DNA of 60,557 bases from Prevotella sp. (GCA_024697645.1 JAILFH010000082.1:1-60557), one strand, 5' to 3'. Positions 24,431 through 34,400 are shown, counted from the stretch's first letter. Numbers and translations: made by a program. Notes: a model not told the origin generated them from the sequence alone.

Positions 24431-25393
24431 CTACTTCCCCTTGTGATCAGCAAGATACATACCCGTGAGGATGAGGACTGTGCCAAGGAGGAAATAGATG
24501 GTGATTTTCTCACTGAGAATCAACCAAGCGAAGAGGATGGTCGTGATAGGGTTCACATAAACGTAATTGGTAGCAGTGACCGCACCCAGTGTTTTCATCG
24601 CCCAGTTCCAAACCACGAAACATATCATCGAAGCGACGCACCCCAGGAAGAGCAGGTTCGCAAGAATCGAAGGATTGTGCAAGAGTTGAATTACTTCGCC
24701 GACTCCCCCACTTGGAAGGCTGTTAGATACGAGCAGATAATAGGGCACCATCGAAAGCAACCCATATAAGAAAACCTTACGCGTGATGAAGACCACGTCG
24801 TATCGACTGTTGGCAGGAATCATTAACAGCGAATAGACCGCCCAGCAGAGACAAGCGCACAGGGCGAGCGTGTCGCCAAGCGGCGAGAGATGAAGCACGA
24901 AATGGCCATTGAGCACAACGACAATGACGCCCACTGCAGCCATCACCGTGCCCATCATCTGACGAGGGCGGAGCCGTTCCGTCTTGTATACCGCCCCGAT
25001 GAGCGCCGTAGCAAAGAGCGGACAAAGGCAGACAATCAGTGACGTATTCGTTGTGGTGGTATAGTTCATTGCCTCGTTCTCAGTGAGGAAATACATCGAG
25101 CCGCCCGTAAGACCCAGTCCCATCATCAGCACCTCATCTTTCCACGTGTCGGAAAACCACCGATGGCGGCCTTTCCCAATGCTGAGTCTCTTTCCGCCAA
25201 ATCCCAGTTCCCGACCTTGTAAAAGTGAAAACACTAACAGAAGCACATAGGCAATGATAAATCGGAGCGTGAATATATGAGCAGGCGAAAGTCCACTGAG
25301 GAGCAGCAACTTCGTGAACACGAATGTACTTCCCCAGATGGCGACTACGATAAATGCCACAAGATGCCCCCAAAGTCTAGTGTTGTTCTGCAT
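24431..25393 (-). CDS. EamA/DMT family transporter
   Basis: A 320-residue protein with about ten hydrophobic helices and the internal duplication typical of EamA drug/metabolite transporters. It starts 15 bp after tyrA, so it is very likely the last gene of the Phe/Tyr operon. Some EamA proteins export amino acids; the operon context points to an aromatic amino acid or a related metabolite, but this is inference. Confidence 0.88.
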   Translation of the reverse strand: MQNNTRLWGHLVAFIVVAIWGSTFVFTKLLLLSGLSPAHIFTLRFIIAYVLLLVFSLLQGRELGFGGKRLSIGKGRHRWFSDTWKDEVLMMGLGLTGGSMYFLTENEAMNYTTTTNTSLIVCLCPLFATALIGAVYKTERLRPRQMMGTVMAAVGVIVVVLNGHFVLHLSPLGDTLALCACLCWAVYSLLMIPANSRYDVVFITRKVFLYGLLSMVPYYLLVSNSLPSGGVGEVIQLLHNPSILANLLFLGCVASMICFVVWNWAMKTLGAVTATNYVYVNPITTILFAWLILSEKITIYFLLGTVLILTGMYLADHKGK

Positions 25394-25408
25394 GTGTTTC
25401 TGTTGGGA

Positions 25409-26203
25409 CTACGACTTGATTTCGATATCTCGGCGCACGTTGTCACGAATTTTCTTCAGATAGCCTTTCATTCCGTCAGCGTCGCGCGTATCGATAATCT
25501 CAAGGAGTTCCTTCAACTCTGTGCGAATCTGCGAAACCTGGTCGTGGGTATAGGGGTTGAAGAGAATTTCCTGCAGCAGGTAGTCGTCCTCATTCAGCAC
25601 GCCCTTGGCAATGCGCATGTGGCGCTTGAAAGTTGTACCGGGCGCGTCCTGATGCTTCATGACTGCCGCAAAGACAAACGTGGAGACAAAGGGAATCGAC
25701 AGCGAATAGGCCACCGTTCGATCGTGTTCGTCGAAGGTGTACTCGTAGATGTTCAGTCCGAGTCGCTGATAGAGGTCCTTGAAGAAGATGCGGCCCATAT
25801 AGTCGCCTTCGCTGATGATGATGGCGTTCTCTTCCGACAGTTGGTTCAGATTGGCAAACGTCGGTCCGAACATTGGATGGGTCGAAACAAAGGGATGACC
25901 GCACTGCTCATAGTACTCCTTCAGTCCTGTCTTCACTGAGGCAATGTCGCTGATGATGCATTCAGCGGGCAGATACGGCAACAGTTGGTTGAACACGGGA
26001 ATTGTGTATTTCAGCGTGACGGCATTGATGACAAGTTGTGGCTGAAACGAGCGAATCTCCTCCATCTCGGTGAAACGCTGGCAGTTGTAGGTGAAGCGCA
26101 TGCGCTTCGGGTCTCGGTCGTAAACCGCTACCTCATGCTCAAAACTCAGCAGGTCGATGAAGAACGAACCCATCTTGCCTGCACCCATGATTAGAATTTT
26201 CAT
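25409..26203 (-). CDS. tyrA: Prephenate dehydrogenase
   Basis: A 264-residue prephenate/arogenate dehydrogenase with an N-terminal NAD(P)-binding motif (GAGKMG at residues 7-12), SDIASVKTGL (about 92-101) and the HPMFGP motif (about 118-123) of the TyrA family. It lacks fused chorismate mutase and ACT domains. It makes the tyrosine precursor from prephenate. It follows the DAHP synthase-chorismate mutase gene after a 100-bp gap. Confidence 0.92.
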   Translation of the reverse strand: MKILIMGAGKMGSFFIDLLSFEHEVAVYDRDPKRMRFTYNCQRFTEMEEIRSFQPQLVINAVTLKYTIPVFNQLLPYLPAECIISDIASVKTGLKEYYEQCGHPFVSTHPMFGPTFANLNQLSEENAIIISEGDYMGRIFFKDLYQRLGLNIYEYTFDEHDRTVAYSLSIPFVSTFVFAAVMKHQDAPGTTFKRHMRIAKGVLNEDDYLLQEILFNPYTHDQVSQIRTELKELLEIIDTRDADGMKGYLKKIRDNVRRDIEIKS

Positions 26204-26303
26204 CTCCTTATTGAAAATTTATCTTATTGACTTACGATTTCGTGATGCAACTTCGAGTAGGCTATCATCCTGAAGCCTCAACACGAAAAAACTTATTATC
26301 AAT

Positions 26304-27368
26304 TTACTTATTGATGATTTCAATCTGCTGGCGCACGCTCTCCTCGTGAATCTGCTCGAAGACGTGAGCCACGAAATCGGCAGCCATTCCGCAAAGCGAA
26401 CCCTGCGCACCACGCTTCGACAAAATCTCATTGTAGCGATTTGTCTGCAAAACGGTCATGTTATGTTCCTTCTTATATTGCCCAATCTCGCGGCAAACAC
26501 GCATCCGCTTGGCCAGCAGATCCATCAGCTGATTGTCGAGTTCGTCTATCTGGTGGCGCAACTGGGTGATTCCCTCCGTCGAAACGCTCTCGTCGCGGAT
26601 GACCAGAAGCGAGAGGATGTAGTCGAGCACGTCGGGCGTCACCTGCTGGCGAGCATCGCTCCAGGCCTCGTCCGGTGTGCAGTGAGCCTCTACGATGAGT
26701 CCGTCGAAACCAAGGTCCATAGCTTGTTGCGAGAGGGGTGCGATGAGTTCGCGACGACCTCCGATATGCGATGGGTCGTTGATCAGTGGCAACTGAGGAT
26801 AGCGACGACGCAGTTCGATGGGAATCTGCCACATCGGGAGATTGCGATAGATCTTCTTGTCGTAACTTGAAAAACCGCGATGGATGGCACCCAGACGCTT
26901 CACGCCGGCGGCGTTCAGACGTTCGAGCGCACCAATCCAGAGTTCGAGGTCGGGATTGATGGGGTTCTTCACGAACACGGGCACGTCTACGCCCTTCAGT
27001 GAGTCTGCCAATGCCTGAACGGCAAAGGGATTGGCTGAAGTACGTGCGCCTACCCAAAGAATGTCGATGCCGTATTTCAGGGCGAGTTCCACATGTTCGG
27101 GCGTAGCAACCTCGGTAGCCACGAGCATACCGGTTTCATCCTTCACCTGCTTCATCCAGGGCAGTGCCTTCTCGCCGTGACCTTCGAAACCACCTGGCTT
27201 CGTGCGCGGTTTCCACACTCCAGCGCGGAAATTGTGGCAGCCCAGTTCCTTCAGTTGGCGGGCGGTATTCATGACCTGTTCTTCACTCTCAGCACTGCAG
27301 GGACCAGCAATCACAAACGGACGCTCATTGTCTGACGGCAGTCGTAAGGGTTCTAATTCTAATTCCAT
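26304..27368 (-). CDS. Bifunctional DAHP synthase / chorismate mutase (type II)
   Basis: A 354-residue fusion. Residues 1-255 are the DAHP synthase barrel, with AGPCSAES near residue 21. Residues about 265-350 are an AroQ-type chorismate mutase (LRHQIDELDNQLMDLLAKRM). It catalyses the first step of the shikimate pathway and the branch-point step to prephenate. Such fusions allow prephenate or chorismate to control the synthase. The start is 6 bp after the aminotransferase stop. Confidence 0.94.
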   Translation of the reverse strand: MELELEPLRLPSDNERPFVIAGPCSAESEEQVMNTARQLKELGCHNFRAGVWKPRTKPGGFEGHGEKALPWMKQVKDETGMLVATEVATPEHVELALKYGIDILWVGARTSANPFAVQALADSLKGVDVPVFVKNPINPDLELWIGALERLNAAGVKRLGAIHRGFSSYDKKIYRNLPMWQIPIELRRRYPQLPLINDPSHIGGRRELIAPLSQQAMDLGFDGLIVEAHCTPDEAWSDARQQVTPDVLDYILSLLVIRDESVSTEGITQLRHQIDELDNQLMDLLAKRMRVCREIGQYKKEHNMTVLQTNRYNEILSKRGAQGSLCGMAADFVAHVFEQIHEESVRQQIEIINK

Positions 27369-27374
27369 ATTTGT

Positions 27375-28553
27375 TTATTGATTGATTATTGTCGATTTGA
27401 TTCTGCGGAGTGCCTCACTGATTTTGTCTTCCTTCGCACAGAGCGAGATGCGCACGAAACGCTCGCCACGCGAACCGAAGATGAAGCCCGGAGTGATGAA
27501 CACCCGTGCCTCGTGTAGTACGCGCTCCGTGAGTTCTTCCACGTTGTTATATTTCTCGGGAATGCGTCCCCAGAGGAACATTCCCACCTGATTGGGGTCG
27601 TAGGTGCAGCCGAGGGCAGTCATAATCTGCTCGGCCAGAACACGCCGACGGCGATAGGTCTCGATATTGGCTTCGCGATGCCAGTCGTCGTCGTTGGTGT
27701 TAAGTGCCTCGGCAGCAGCGAGTTGTATGCCGCGGAACGTTCCGCTGTCGATGTTCGACTTCACTTTCATAATCCACGAGATGAACTCAGCATTGGTGAT
27801 GCACATTCCCACACGCCAACCGGGCATGTTGTGGCTCTTCGACATCGAATTGAACTCGATGCAGCAGTCTTTTGCACCAGGCACCTGAAGAAGCGAGAGA
27901 TGCTCCTCGTTCAGGATGAACGAATAGGGATTATCGTTGACAACGACGATTCCGTGACGCTGGGCAAAGCCGACCAAGCGTTCGTAGGTTTCGCGACGGG
28001 CACGGCCTCCTGTCGGCATGTTCGGATAGTTGGTCCACATGAGTTTCACACCCGTCAGGTCCATTGCCTCCAACTGCTCGAAGTCAGGCTGCCAGCCGTC
28101 GTTCTCCATCAGGTCGTAGTTCACCACCTCCGTTCCAAGAATCTTCGAGAGCGACGTGTAGGTGGGGTATCCGGGATTGGGCACCAGCACTTTGTCGCCG
28201 GGATTGCAGAAGGCCAGCGTCACATGCAGAATGCCTTCCTTCGAACCGATGAGCGGCAGCACCTCCGTCTTCGCATCAACGCTGACGCCGTACCAACGAT
28301 TGTAGAATCCCGCCATTGCCTCACGCAGTTCGGGCGTTCCCATCGTGGGCTGATAGCCATGGGAATCACTCCTGCTGGCCACTTCGCACAGTTTCTCGAT
28401 GGTCTGCCTCGAGGGCGGCATGTCTGGCGAACCTATGGCAAGCGAGATGATGTCGCGACCCTCTGCATTGAGCCGTGCTACCTCCTTTAGTTTTCGTGAA
28501 AAGTAGTATTCCTGGACTAACGACAATCTGTCTGCCGGTTTAACATTCTGCAT
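27375..28553 (-). CDS. PLP-dependent aminotransferase (class I/II), probably aromatic
   Basis: A 392-residue fold-type I aminotransferase. The PLP lysine lies in NSMSKSHNMPGWR (about residues 231-243), and NYPNMPTG provides the conserved Asn region. Sequence alone resembles aspartate or LL-diaminopimelate-type enzymes. Its place between pheA and the DAHP synthase suggests that it makes Phe and Tyr from phenylpyruvate and hydroxyphenylpyruvate. It overlaps the end of pheA by 14 bp. Confidence 0.88.
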   Translation of the reverse strand: MQNVKPADRLSLVQEYYFSRKLKEVARLNAEGRDIISLAIGSPDMPPSRQTIEKLCEVASRSDSHGYQPTMGTPELREAMAGFYNRWYGVSVDAKTEVLPLIGSKEGILHVTLAFCNPGDKVLVPNPGYPTYTSLSKILGTEVVNYDLMENDGWQPDFEQLEAMDLTGVKLMWTNYPNMPTGGRARRETYERLVGFAQRHGIVVVNDNPYSFILNEEHLSLLQVPGAKDCCIEFNSMSKSHNMPGWRVGMCITNAEFISWIMKVKSNIDSGTFRGIQLAAAEALNTNDDDWHREANIETYRRRRVLAEQIMTALGCTYDPNQVGMFLWGRIPEKYNNVEELTERVLHEARVFITPGFIFGSRGERFVRISLCAKEDKISEALRRIKSTIINQ

Positions 28554-29370
28554 ATTCTCCTAAAATTTTAAGTTCTTTGGTCAGTGGGGCAATGGCGTCG
28601 ATGCTCTGGCGATAGCGAGTCAGATTCTTGTAGGTCACGTCGACGTAGAACATGTATTCCCACTCGTGCCCGATGACGGGAAGCGACTGTATCTTTGTGA
28701 GGTTGATGTTGTAGAACGACAAGATGGTCAGGATCTTCGACAGCGAACCTTCCTCATGCGGCAGCGAGAAGACGAGACTCGACTTGTCGGCCTTCTCAAG
28801 CGAACGCAGGAAGTCGGCCTTACGCGGATTGCACACCACGAGAAAACGCGTGAAGTTGTGCTTGTTGTCCTCAATCTTGTTCTGAAGCACCTTCAGTCCG
28901 TACATTTCCGCAGCCTCCGCATGACAGATGGCTGCCCATCCGCGACACTGATGACGCTGGATGAACTCCGCCGAACCTGCTGTGTCCTCCGCCTCTACGG
29001 CCTTGATGTCAGGATGATTGGCAAGGAAATTCCGACACTGCATCAGGGCCACTGGGTGCGAGTGTACTTCCGTTATCGTCTCCCACGAATCCTCTGGCAG
29101 ACAGCAGATGCAGTGTTCAATATGAAGTTTGTGCTCACCCACCACCGCCGTTTCCGAGTCACGCAGCAGTTCGTAGTTGTGTAGCAGGGAACCTGCTATG
29201 GTATTCTCGATGGCAGTCATGCCTATCATGGTTGGGTCGCGCTTGATTTGTTCATACACCTGCTCGAATGTTGAGCAGCAAACCACCTGCACCTGCTCGC
29301 CGTCGAAATACTGACGGGCGGCAATGTCGTGGAATGATCCGAGTTCACCTTGTATTGCTATTCGCTTCAC
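28540..29370 (-). CDS. pheA: Prephenate dehydratase
   Basis: A 276-residue prephenate dehydratase with a C-terminal ACT domain (about 195-270). It starts GTG; the N-terminus KRIAIQGELGSFHD and the catalytic-region TRFLVV (about 164-169) match the family, and the ACT segment has the ESRP-like Phe-binding region altered to TKIQSLPV. It converts prephenate to phenylpyruvate. It is the first structural gene after the leader region, and its start is 34 nt downstream of the attenuator hairpin. Enzyme-level feedback by Phe through the ACT domain is expected from the family. Confidence 0.94.
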   Translation of the reverse strand: MKRIAIQGELGSFHDIAARQYFDGEQVQVVCCSTFEQVYEQIKRDPTMIGMTAIENTIAGSLLHNYELLRDSETAVVGEHKLHIEHCICCLPEDSWETITEVHSHPVALMQCRNFLANHPDIKAVEAEDTAGSAEFIQRHQCRGWAAICHAEAAEMYGLKVLQNKIEDNKHNFTRFLVVCNPRKADFLRSLEKADKSSLVFSLPHEEGSLSKILTILSFYNINLTKIQSLPVIGHEWEYMFYVDVTYKNLTRYRQSIDAIAPLTKELKILGEYAEC

Positions 29371-29403
29371 CTTTTTTCAGTTCTTTAAATCGTTATCAAT
29401 TGA

Positions 29404-29440
29404 AGAGCCCCACTTTCACATTCCTGTGAAGCGGGGCTCT
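29404..29440 (-). terminator. Attenuator hairpin before pheA
   Basis: In the minus-strand RNA, AGAGCCCCGCUUCACA pairs with UGUGAAAGUGGGGCUCU (one G-U pair, one bulged A) around a GGAA tetraloop. Its 5' arm contains the 12-nt sequence 29422-29433, which is perfectly complementary to 29485-29496 at the end of the leader peptide gene, so a competing antiterminator hairpin can form. The U tract afterwards is weak (CUCUUCAAUU), so termination strength is uncertain; the opposite strand has a better T run. Confidence 0.7.
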
Positions 29441-29481
29441 CGTTTTTATTCTCTCTCTTGTTTTTGAGTTTACACACGGCC

Positions 29482-29547
29482 TTACGCTTCACAGGATCCT
29501 GTAAAGTAAAAATAAAAGCCGTAAAAGTATGCACTCATTTTCTTCAT
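29482..29547 (-). CDS. Leader peptide of the Phe/Tyr operon (PheL-like)
   Basis: A 21-residue reading frame starting MKKMSA. Residues 7-15 read YFYGFYFYF: eight of nine are Phe or Tyr (four of each). The frame ends at a TAA at 29482-29484, inside the sequence that forms the competing hairpin. It follows the promoter -7 box by about 30 nt and precedes pheA, the first gene of Phe/Tyr synthesis. Ribosome stalling at these codons when Phe-tRNA or Tyr-tRNA is scarce would free 29485-29496 to pair with 29422-29433 and block the attenuator, as in classical phe and trp leaders. No Shine-Dalgarno sequence is evident, which is common in this phylum. Confidence 0.85.
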   Translation of the reverse strand: MKKMSAYFYGFYFYFTGSCEA

Positions 29548-29575
29548 TTCTGTCACAATTTTGACTTAACGCCTG

Positions 29576-29606
29576 CAAAAGTAAAACTTTTCTTTCAATC
29601 TTGCAA
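29576..29606 (-). promoter_or_regulatory. Promoter of the Phe/Tyr operon
   Basis: Minus-strand TACTTTTG at 29576-29583, with CTTG about 20 bp upstream, fits the Bacteroidetes promoter. It places the leader peptide start about 29 nt downstream of the -7 box. Confidence 0.7.
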
Positions 29607-29638
29607 GCATTTTGTCATTTTTCTCACAATTTTTCTGA

Positions 29639-30238
29639 TTATTTCGTCTTCAGCACCTCGTAGGCCGCCATCGGAATCACGTCTGTGCTCTCCCATTGGG
29701 GCCATTTGTTGGCAATGTGTTCGTACTGCTTGCCCACTTCCTTCTGACGCTGGAACACGAAGCGCGCGTTCACGTAGCCGTCGCTGTCGTCCTTGCCCAG
29801 CACGTAGCAATAAAGCGTCTGGACATATCCCGTCACCTTGTTGTTTTTCTTATACGTGTCGCTCAGCCATTCCTGCTGGGGCACCACGACGCTCACAATC
29901 TCAACGGCGGGATATTTGGCCTCGAAGGCAGAGCGGCAGGCCGAACGGTAGATGTCGAGATCGCCGCCCTTGTAGAGGTTCACGGTGTAGAGCGGCATGT
30001 ACCAGGTGCCGTCCACCTTCACCGAGTCGGCACTCCTGCCTCCGTCCACACGATCCTCAAAGCCGATGGCGTCGCCAAGGTTGTTGGCGGCCTTCTCCAT
30101 TTCCTTCACTGCCTTCTTACCCAGACGGACAAAGCGGTCACCGATTTTCTCCTTCTGCGTAGTGGTCTCAGTCTGTGCTGTCGCTGGCAGAACGGTCATG
30201 AAGGCGGCTGCCAGTAATATCAAAAATACTTTTTTCAT
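29639..30238 (-). CDS. Exported protein of unknown function
   Basis: A 199-residue protein with a signal peptide (MKKVFLILLAAAFMTVLPATAQ) and no recognised domain. The mature part has a basic helical stretch (about 30-60) and a mixed alpha/beta region. Conserved-looking features include YRSACRSAFEAKYP and VTGYVQTLYCYV. Its stop lies just upstream of the Phe/Tyr promoter on the same strand, so read-through into that operon is possible. No function is proposed. Confidence 0.7.
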   Translation of the reverse strand: MKKVFLILLAAAFMTVLPATAQTETTTQKEKIGDRFVRLGKKAVKEMEKAANNLGDAIGFEDRVDGGRSADSVKVDGTWYMPLYTVNLYKGGDLDIYRSACRSAFEAKYPAVEIVSVVVPQQEWLSDTYKKNNKVTGYVQTLYCYVLGKDDSDGYVNARFVFQRQKEVGKQYEHIANKWPQWESTDVIPMAAYEVLKTK

Positions 30239-30558
30239 CTTCTCTTCTCCTTATTAATTATTAATAGAAAATCTGTCAGACGATGGTCGAAACCTCATCA
30301 AAACACGTTGCAAAAATAGTATTATTCGCTCAATTTGCTACTATTTATGCCCCCGTTTTCAGCATTATTAACGAAGATTTGTGTTTTGTAAGCGAAAATG
30401 CAGGGCGAAAAATGGAACAGTCATCTTCTCCTGAATTGCCATTTTCACCATCCATTTATGCAAAATTTAGAAAAAATCTGAACGTCAAAGATAATTAACC
30501 TAAAAATTTCATCGAATAATTTTGTGGATTCGGGGAGAAGGCGTACATTTGCAACTGA
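30239..30558. other. Divergent promoter region
   Basis: A minus-strand -7 box TATTTTTG lies at 30311-30318 for the exported protein, and a plus-strand TAATTTTG at 30517-30524 for the next gene. Nothing else was recognised. Confidence 0.55.
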
Positions 30559-31233
30559 ATGAAGAAATGGCTGACCATCATCATCGCTGTTGGCTGCTGT
30601 CTGCAGTTGCAGGCGCAGAACGACTCCCTGAGGTGCCCCATGGGTGTGGTGCCCCAGCAGATGTATCGTCCCTACTACTACGGACTCCATCAGGGCCTGA
30701 ACGTACAACTGTCGGCTTCGGTCATTGCCGGCTTTGGCAAGAACGCGCCGAAGGGAGCAGGGTTCGCACAGAATCTGCAGGCCACCTATCTCGCTCCCAT
30801 CAACAATAAGCTGACGCTGATGGTCGGTGGATACGTGAACAACCTGAACTGGGGAGGACTCAGTGCGCGCAATGCGGGCATCTATGGTGAGCTCAGCTAT
30901 CAGTTCAATGAGCATTGGGAAGCCCACGTCTATGGGCAGAAGAACATCACGGGCAATACCACCGGCTTCATTCCTGGTCTTTATGGCGGCTATGGTTCCA
31001 TGCTGTATGGCTCGCTCTGCAATCCGATGAGCCCCCTCTATGGCGGCTATATGGGCGGTGTCGACCGACTGGGCGCAGGTGTTCGCTACATGCCGAACCA
31101 GTCCATGAGCATCGAGGTGAACGTCGAGCAAGTATGGATGCCTTCCCAGCCTTACATGCCGAACATGGGCAACATGCACGATCAGGTGAATACGTTTGGC
31201 AAAACCCACGGAATGCCCACGCAGAAGCCGTAG
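30559..31233 (+). CDS. Exported Gly/Tyr/Met-rich protein, possible outer-membrane barrel
   Basis: A 224-residue protein with a signal peptide (MKKWLTIIIAVGCCLQLQAQ). The mature region alternates polar and hydrophobic residues, with many Tyr, Gly and Asn (for example LMVGGYVNNLNWGGLSARNA), consistent with a small outer-membrane beta-barrel. The C-terminal 40 residues are rich in Met, Pro and Asn. Not recognised as a named family. The start is 35 bp after a good -7 box. Confidence 0.7.
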   Translation: MKKWLTIIIAVGCCLQLQAQNDSLRCPMGVVPQQMYRPYYYGLHQGLNVQLSASVIAGFGKNAPKGAGFAQNLQATYLAPINNKLTLMVGGYVNNLNWGGLSARNAGIYGELSYQFNEHWEAHVYGQKNITGNTTGFIPGLYGGYGSMLYGSLCNPMSPLYGGYMGGVDRLGAGVRYMPNQSMSIEVNVEQVWMPSQPYMPNMGNMHDQVNTFGKTHGMPTQKP

Positions 31234-31376
31234 TTCGCTTCCCGCCATCCTGCTCAGTTCTGAAGATCCCTTCCTCTATCTACGGAAAAGATGCAAAGAG
31301 CGTCTGTTCTTATTATTAAATATGTGGATCTGTAAAAGTTTTTTAGCAGGAATCACTTTTATTGGGGAATATTTTG

Positions 31377-31384
31377 TACCTTTG
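31377..31384 (+). promoter_or_regulatory. -7 element of rhamnogalacturonan lyase gene
   Basis: TACCTTTG, 35 bp upstream of the start at 31419. An earlier in-frame ATG at 31362 lies upstream of this box and is rejected for that reason. Confidence 0.6.
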
Positions 31385-31418
31385 CGCGCATCTCTTACAT
31401 TTTTACCTTCTGAAAATT

Positions 31419-34400
31419 ATGATTAGAAGAATTGTCATTCTGCTGTTATTGGCATTTTGTTTCGTCCTTCCGTCACAGGCTCAACGCCAGATGGACGTGC
31501 TCAGCCGAGGCCTCGTCGGCGTGAAGACCGACAACGGCGTGTTCCTGAGTTGGCGACGACTGGGTGAAGAGTACTACGACGTGACCTACAACGTCTATAG
31601 GGACGGAACGAAGTTGAACGCTACCCCACTGAGCGCGACCAACTACACCGATGCCAGTGGCACCGCAAGCAATTCCTATACCGTCAGCGCCGTAGTCAGG
31701 GGAACCGAACAGGCAGCGTGTTCGGCGGTTCAGCCCTGGGCTGGCTACAAGTGGAGCACTTGGTCGGGCTACTTTGATATTCCCCTTGCCAAGGTCTACG
31801 ACTACAACGGTACTGACGTCACCGCCTATTACATTGCGAATGACGCGGAGGTTGCCGACCTCGACGGCGACGGCGAGATGGAAATCATCATCAAGCGCAT
31901 CAGCACGCAGGACGCCGACAATCTCTACGTGAGCCGAACCGACGGGGCCTACGATCGCTTCGAGGCCTACAAACTCGACGGAACCCTGCTGTGGTGGATT
32001 GACGCGGGACCTAATATGGTGAGCGGCGGAAGTCATGAGTTCAACCTGATTGCCTACGACTGGGACGGAGACGGGAAGGCCGAGGTGCTGCTGCGCGGAG
32101 CCGACGGCATGATTGTTCACGGGCAGACTGGCGAGGTGCGCACCGACTATCCCCAAGTCATCGGAGATCAGACCGTTGACACGCGCGGCAGCATTAACCA
32201 CACTGCTAACATGACCTATACGAATACTGGTGCCGAATACCTGATTTATATGGACGGAGATCGCGGCATCATCTACGATGCCGTAAAGGATATGGACTAT
32301 CCGCTCTCGCGTGAGAGCGCAAGCGCATGGGGCGACAGTTATGGTCACCGTTCCTCGAAGTATTTCTTCGGAGCGCCCTTCCTTGACGGCCGCACGCCCA
32401 GCATCTTCCTCGCCCGAGGCATCTACACGCGCCACAAGATGGCTGCCTACGACGTAGATCCCTCTACCCATAGTCTCACGCAGCGTTGGTACTGGGAATG
32501 CAACGACTCCAGCAGCCCGTGGTACGGGAACGGCAACCACAACTACTGCATCGCCGACGTCGATATGGACGGACGCGACGAAATCGTCTATGGCTCAATG
32601 GTCATCGACGACAACGGCAAGGGACTTTCCACCACTGACCTCGGTCACGGAGACGCGCTCCATTGCTCCGACTTCGACCCGTACAGGCACGGTCTTGAGA
32701 TCTTCGCCTGCAACGAGGACAATCCCGCTTCGAACTATCGCGACGCGACGACGAGTTCCATCTATCACCGCCTGGAGTCGACGAGCGACGACGGTCGCGC
32801 ACTGTGCGGCAACTTCTCCGACGACTATCCCGGTGCCACAGGACGAACCACGCAGACGGGTATGGTGAGCTGTGTCAAGGACACGGTCATCAGCGAGTTG
32901 GGCGACTTGATTGCGTGGTCGGACCTGAACTTCCGAATCTATTGGGACGGCGACCTGCTCTCGGAGGTGTTCAACAGTCCTGGAACCGAGAGGGAGGCGA
33001 AAATCGAGAAGCCCGGTACTGGTCGCATCTTCACGTCGTCGGGCTGTAAGATGAACAACTACTCGAAAAACAACCCCTGCTTCCTTGGCGATATCATCGG
33101 CGACTGGCGCGAGGAGTTCATTGCCCGCGTGGACGAAGGACATGAATTCATACGAATCTACACATCGGCAACACCTACCGACTATTCGCTCTACACGCTT
33201 TGGCACGACCATCAGTACCGTCAGGCGATGGTCTGGCAGATGCACGGGTATAATCAGCCTCCCCACCTGAGTTACTTCCTCGGCGAACAGGAGGGAATCA
33301 CCGTTGCTCCACCGCCACTGACCACCAACGGCAGGACCGAGATCAGCTCTGGCACTACCATCGGAAGCACCTACGACGACCAGCACCTGCTCCTTTGCGA
33401 ATATGCAAACACGACGCTCACGGTGGAAGACGGTGCTGCTCCATACATCCTGACGCTCAACGTGCCGACTTGGGTGCAAGGCACCAACAGCAATTCCATC
33501 TCGTCGCCAGCCATCAAACGCGCCACCTACACCTGCAATCTCAATGGCGGTTCGCTCACGGGCGACATGCGGCTCATCAAACAGGGCGACGGCATTCTCT
33601 CAATGGCCTCCGCCACACATACCTATACGGGCGAGACCGACGTCTGGGGCGGAACGCTCAACTTCGACGGAACGCTCTCCTCAAGTCCTGTGACGCTTCG
33701 CCGACACACCACGCTGAACACTTCGGGTGGCTCGTTTCCGGGTGGAATCACGATGGAATACGGGGCAACGCTCAACGTGGGAGGCGCAACGACTGGAACG
33801 ATCGGAACCGTCGATGTGGGCACGCTGACATTGGGTTACGGTGCAATGGTGATGCTCGACATCAACAGCACCGACGACCACGACTGCCTGAATGCAACCA
33901 CACTGGTGGTCGACGATGCGAAGGTGGGCGACGACGCGTGGGAGAACTATGGACCCGAGTATATTGCGCCCGTGGTTCATCTGAATTTCGGACAGACGCC
34001 TGAAAATGGAGTCTACCCGATTGGAAACGTAGAGAATGTTGCTGGCGACCTGTCGAAGGTAGTCGTAGAGGCCAACGGTCTGACGGCTTCCATGACCCTT
34101 CAGCACGAAGACGGAATACTCTATGTTGAAATCGCTGACGTATCGGTGATTATGGCCAACGAGCCCGTCATCAGCGTCACCGATATGGAAGGCTTCGACT
34201 TCAGCAGCGACTATCCCCTGCTCCACGGGAGCAAGAACAGCTATCTGCCTGTGGTGAGCATCGAACATACACTCACAGACGGCATTACTCCCGTATTGAG
34301 TGGAACATTTACCAGTCTCGACGGAACCGTCAGCAACCTTGGAAGTGAAAAGGCAACGGTCATCATGAGCGAGGACTATGAGAGTGCAACCGATGCCAGC

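Larger units (their letters stand above)
29371..29638 (-). other. Leader region of the Phe/Tyr operon
   Basis: This 268-bp region holds a promoter (29576-29606), a 21-codon leader peptide (29482-29547), a pre-emptor sequence (29485-29496) and an attenuator hairpin (29404-29440). The last stretch before pheA is AT-rich. Confidence 0.75.

Noticed and set aside
29404..29440. Ordinary convergent terminator for a plus-strand gene
   Set aside because: The plus strand has a better T run here, but no plus-strand gene lies upstream for several kilobases; the position and the competing 12-mer fit an attenuator better.
30283..30498. 71-codon plus-strand frame in the 30.2-30.5 kb gap
   Set aside because: It spans a promoter on the opposite strand, has no family resemblance and no support from spacing or a promoter of its own.
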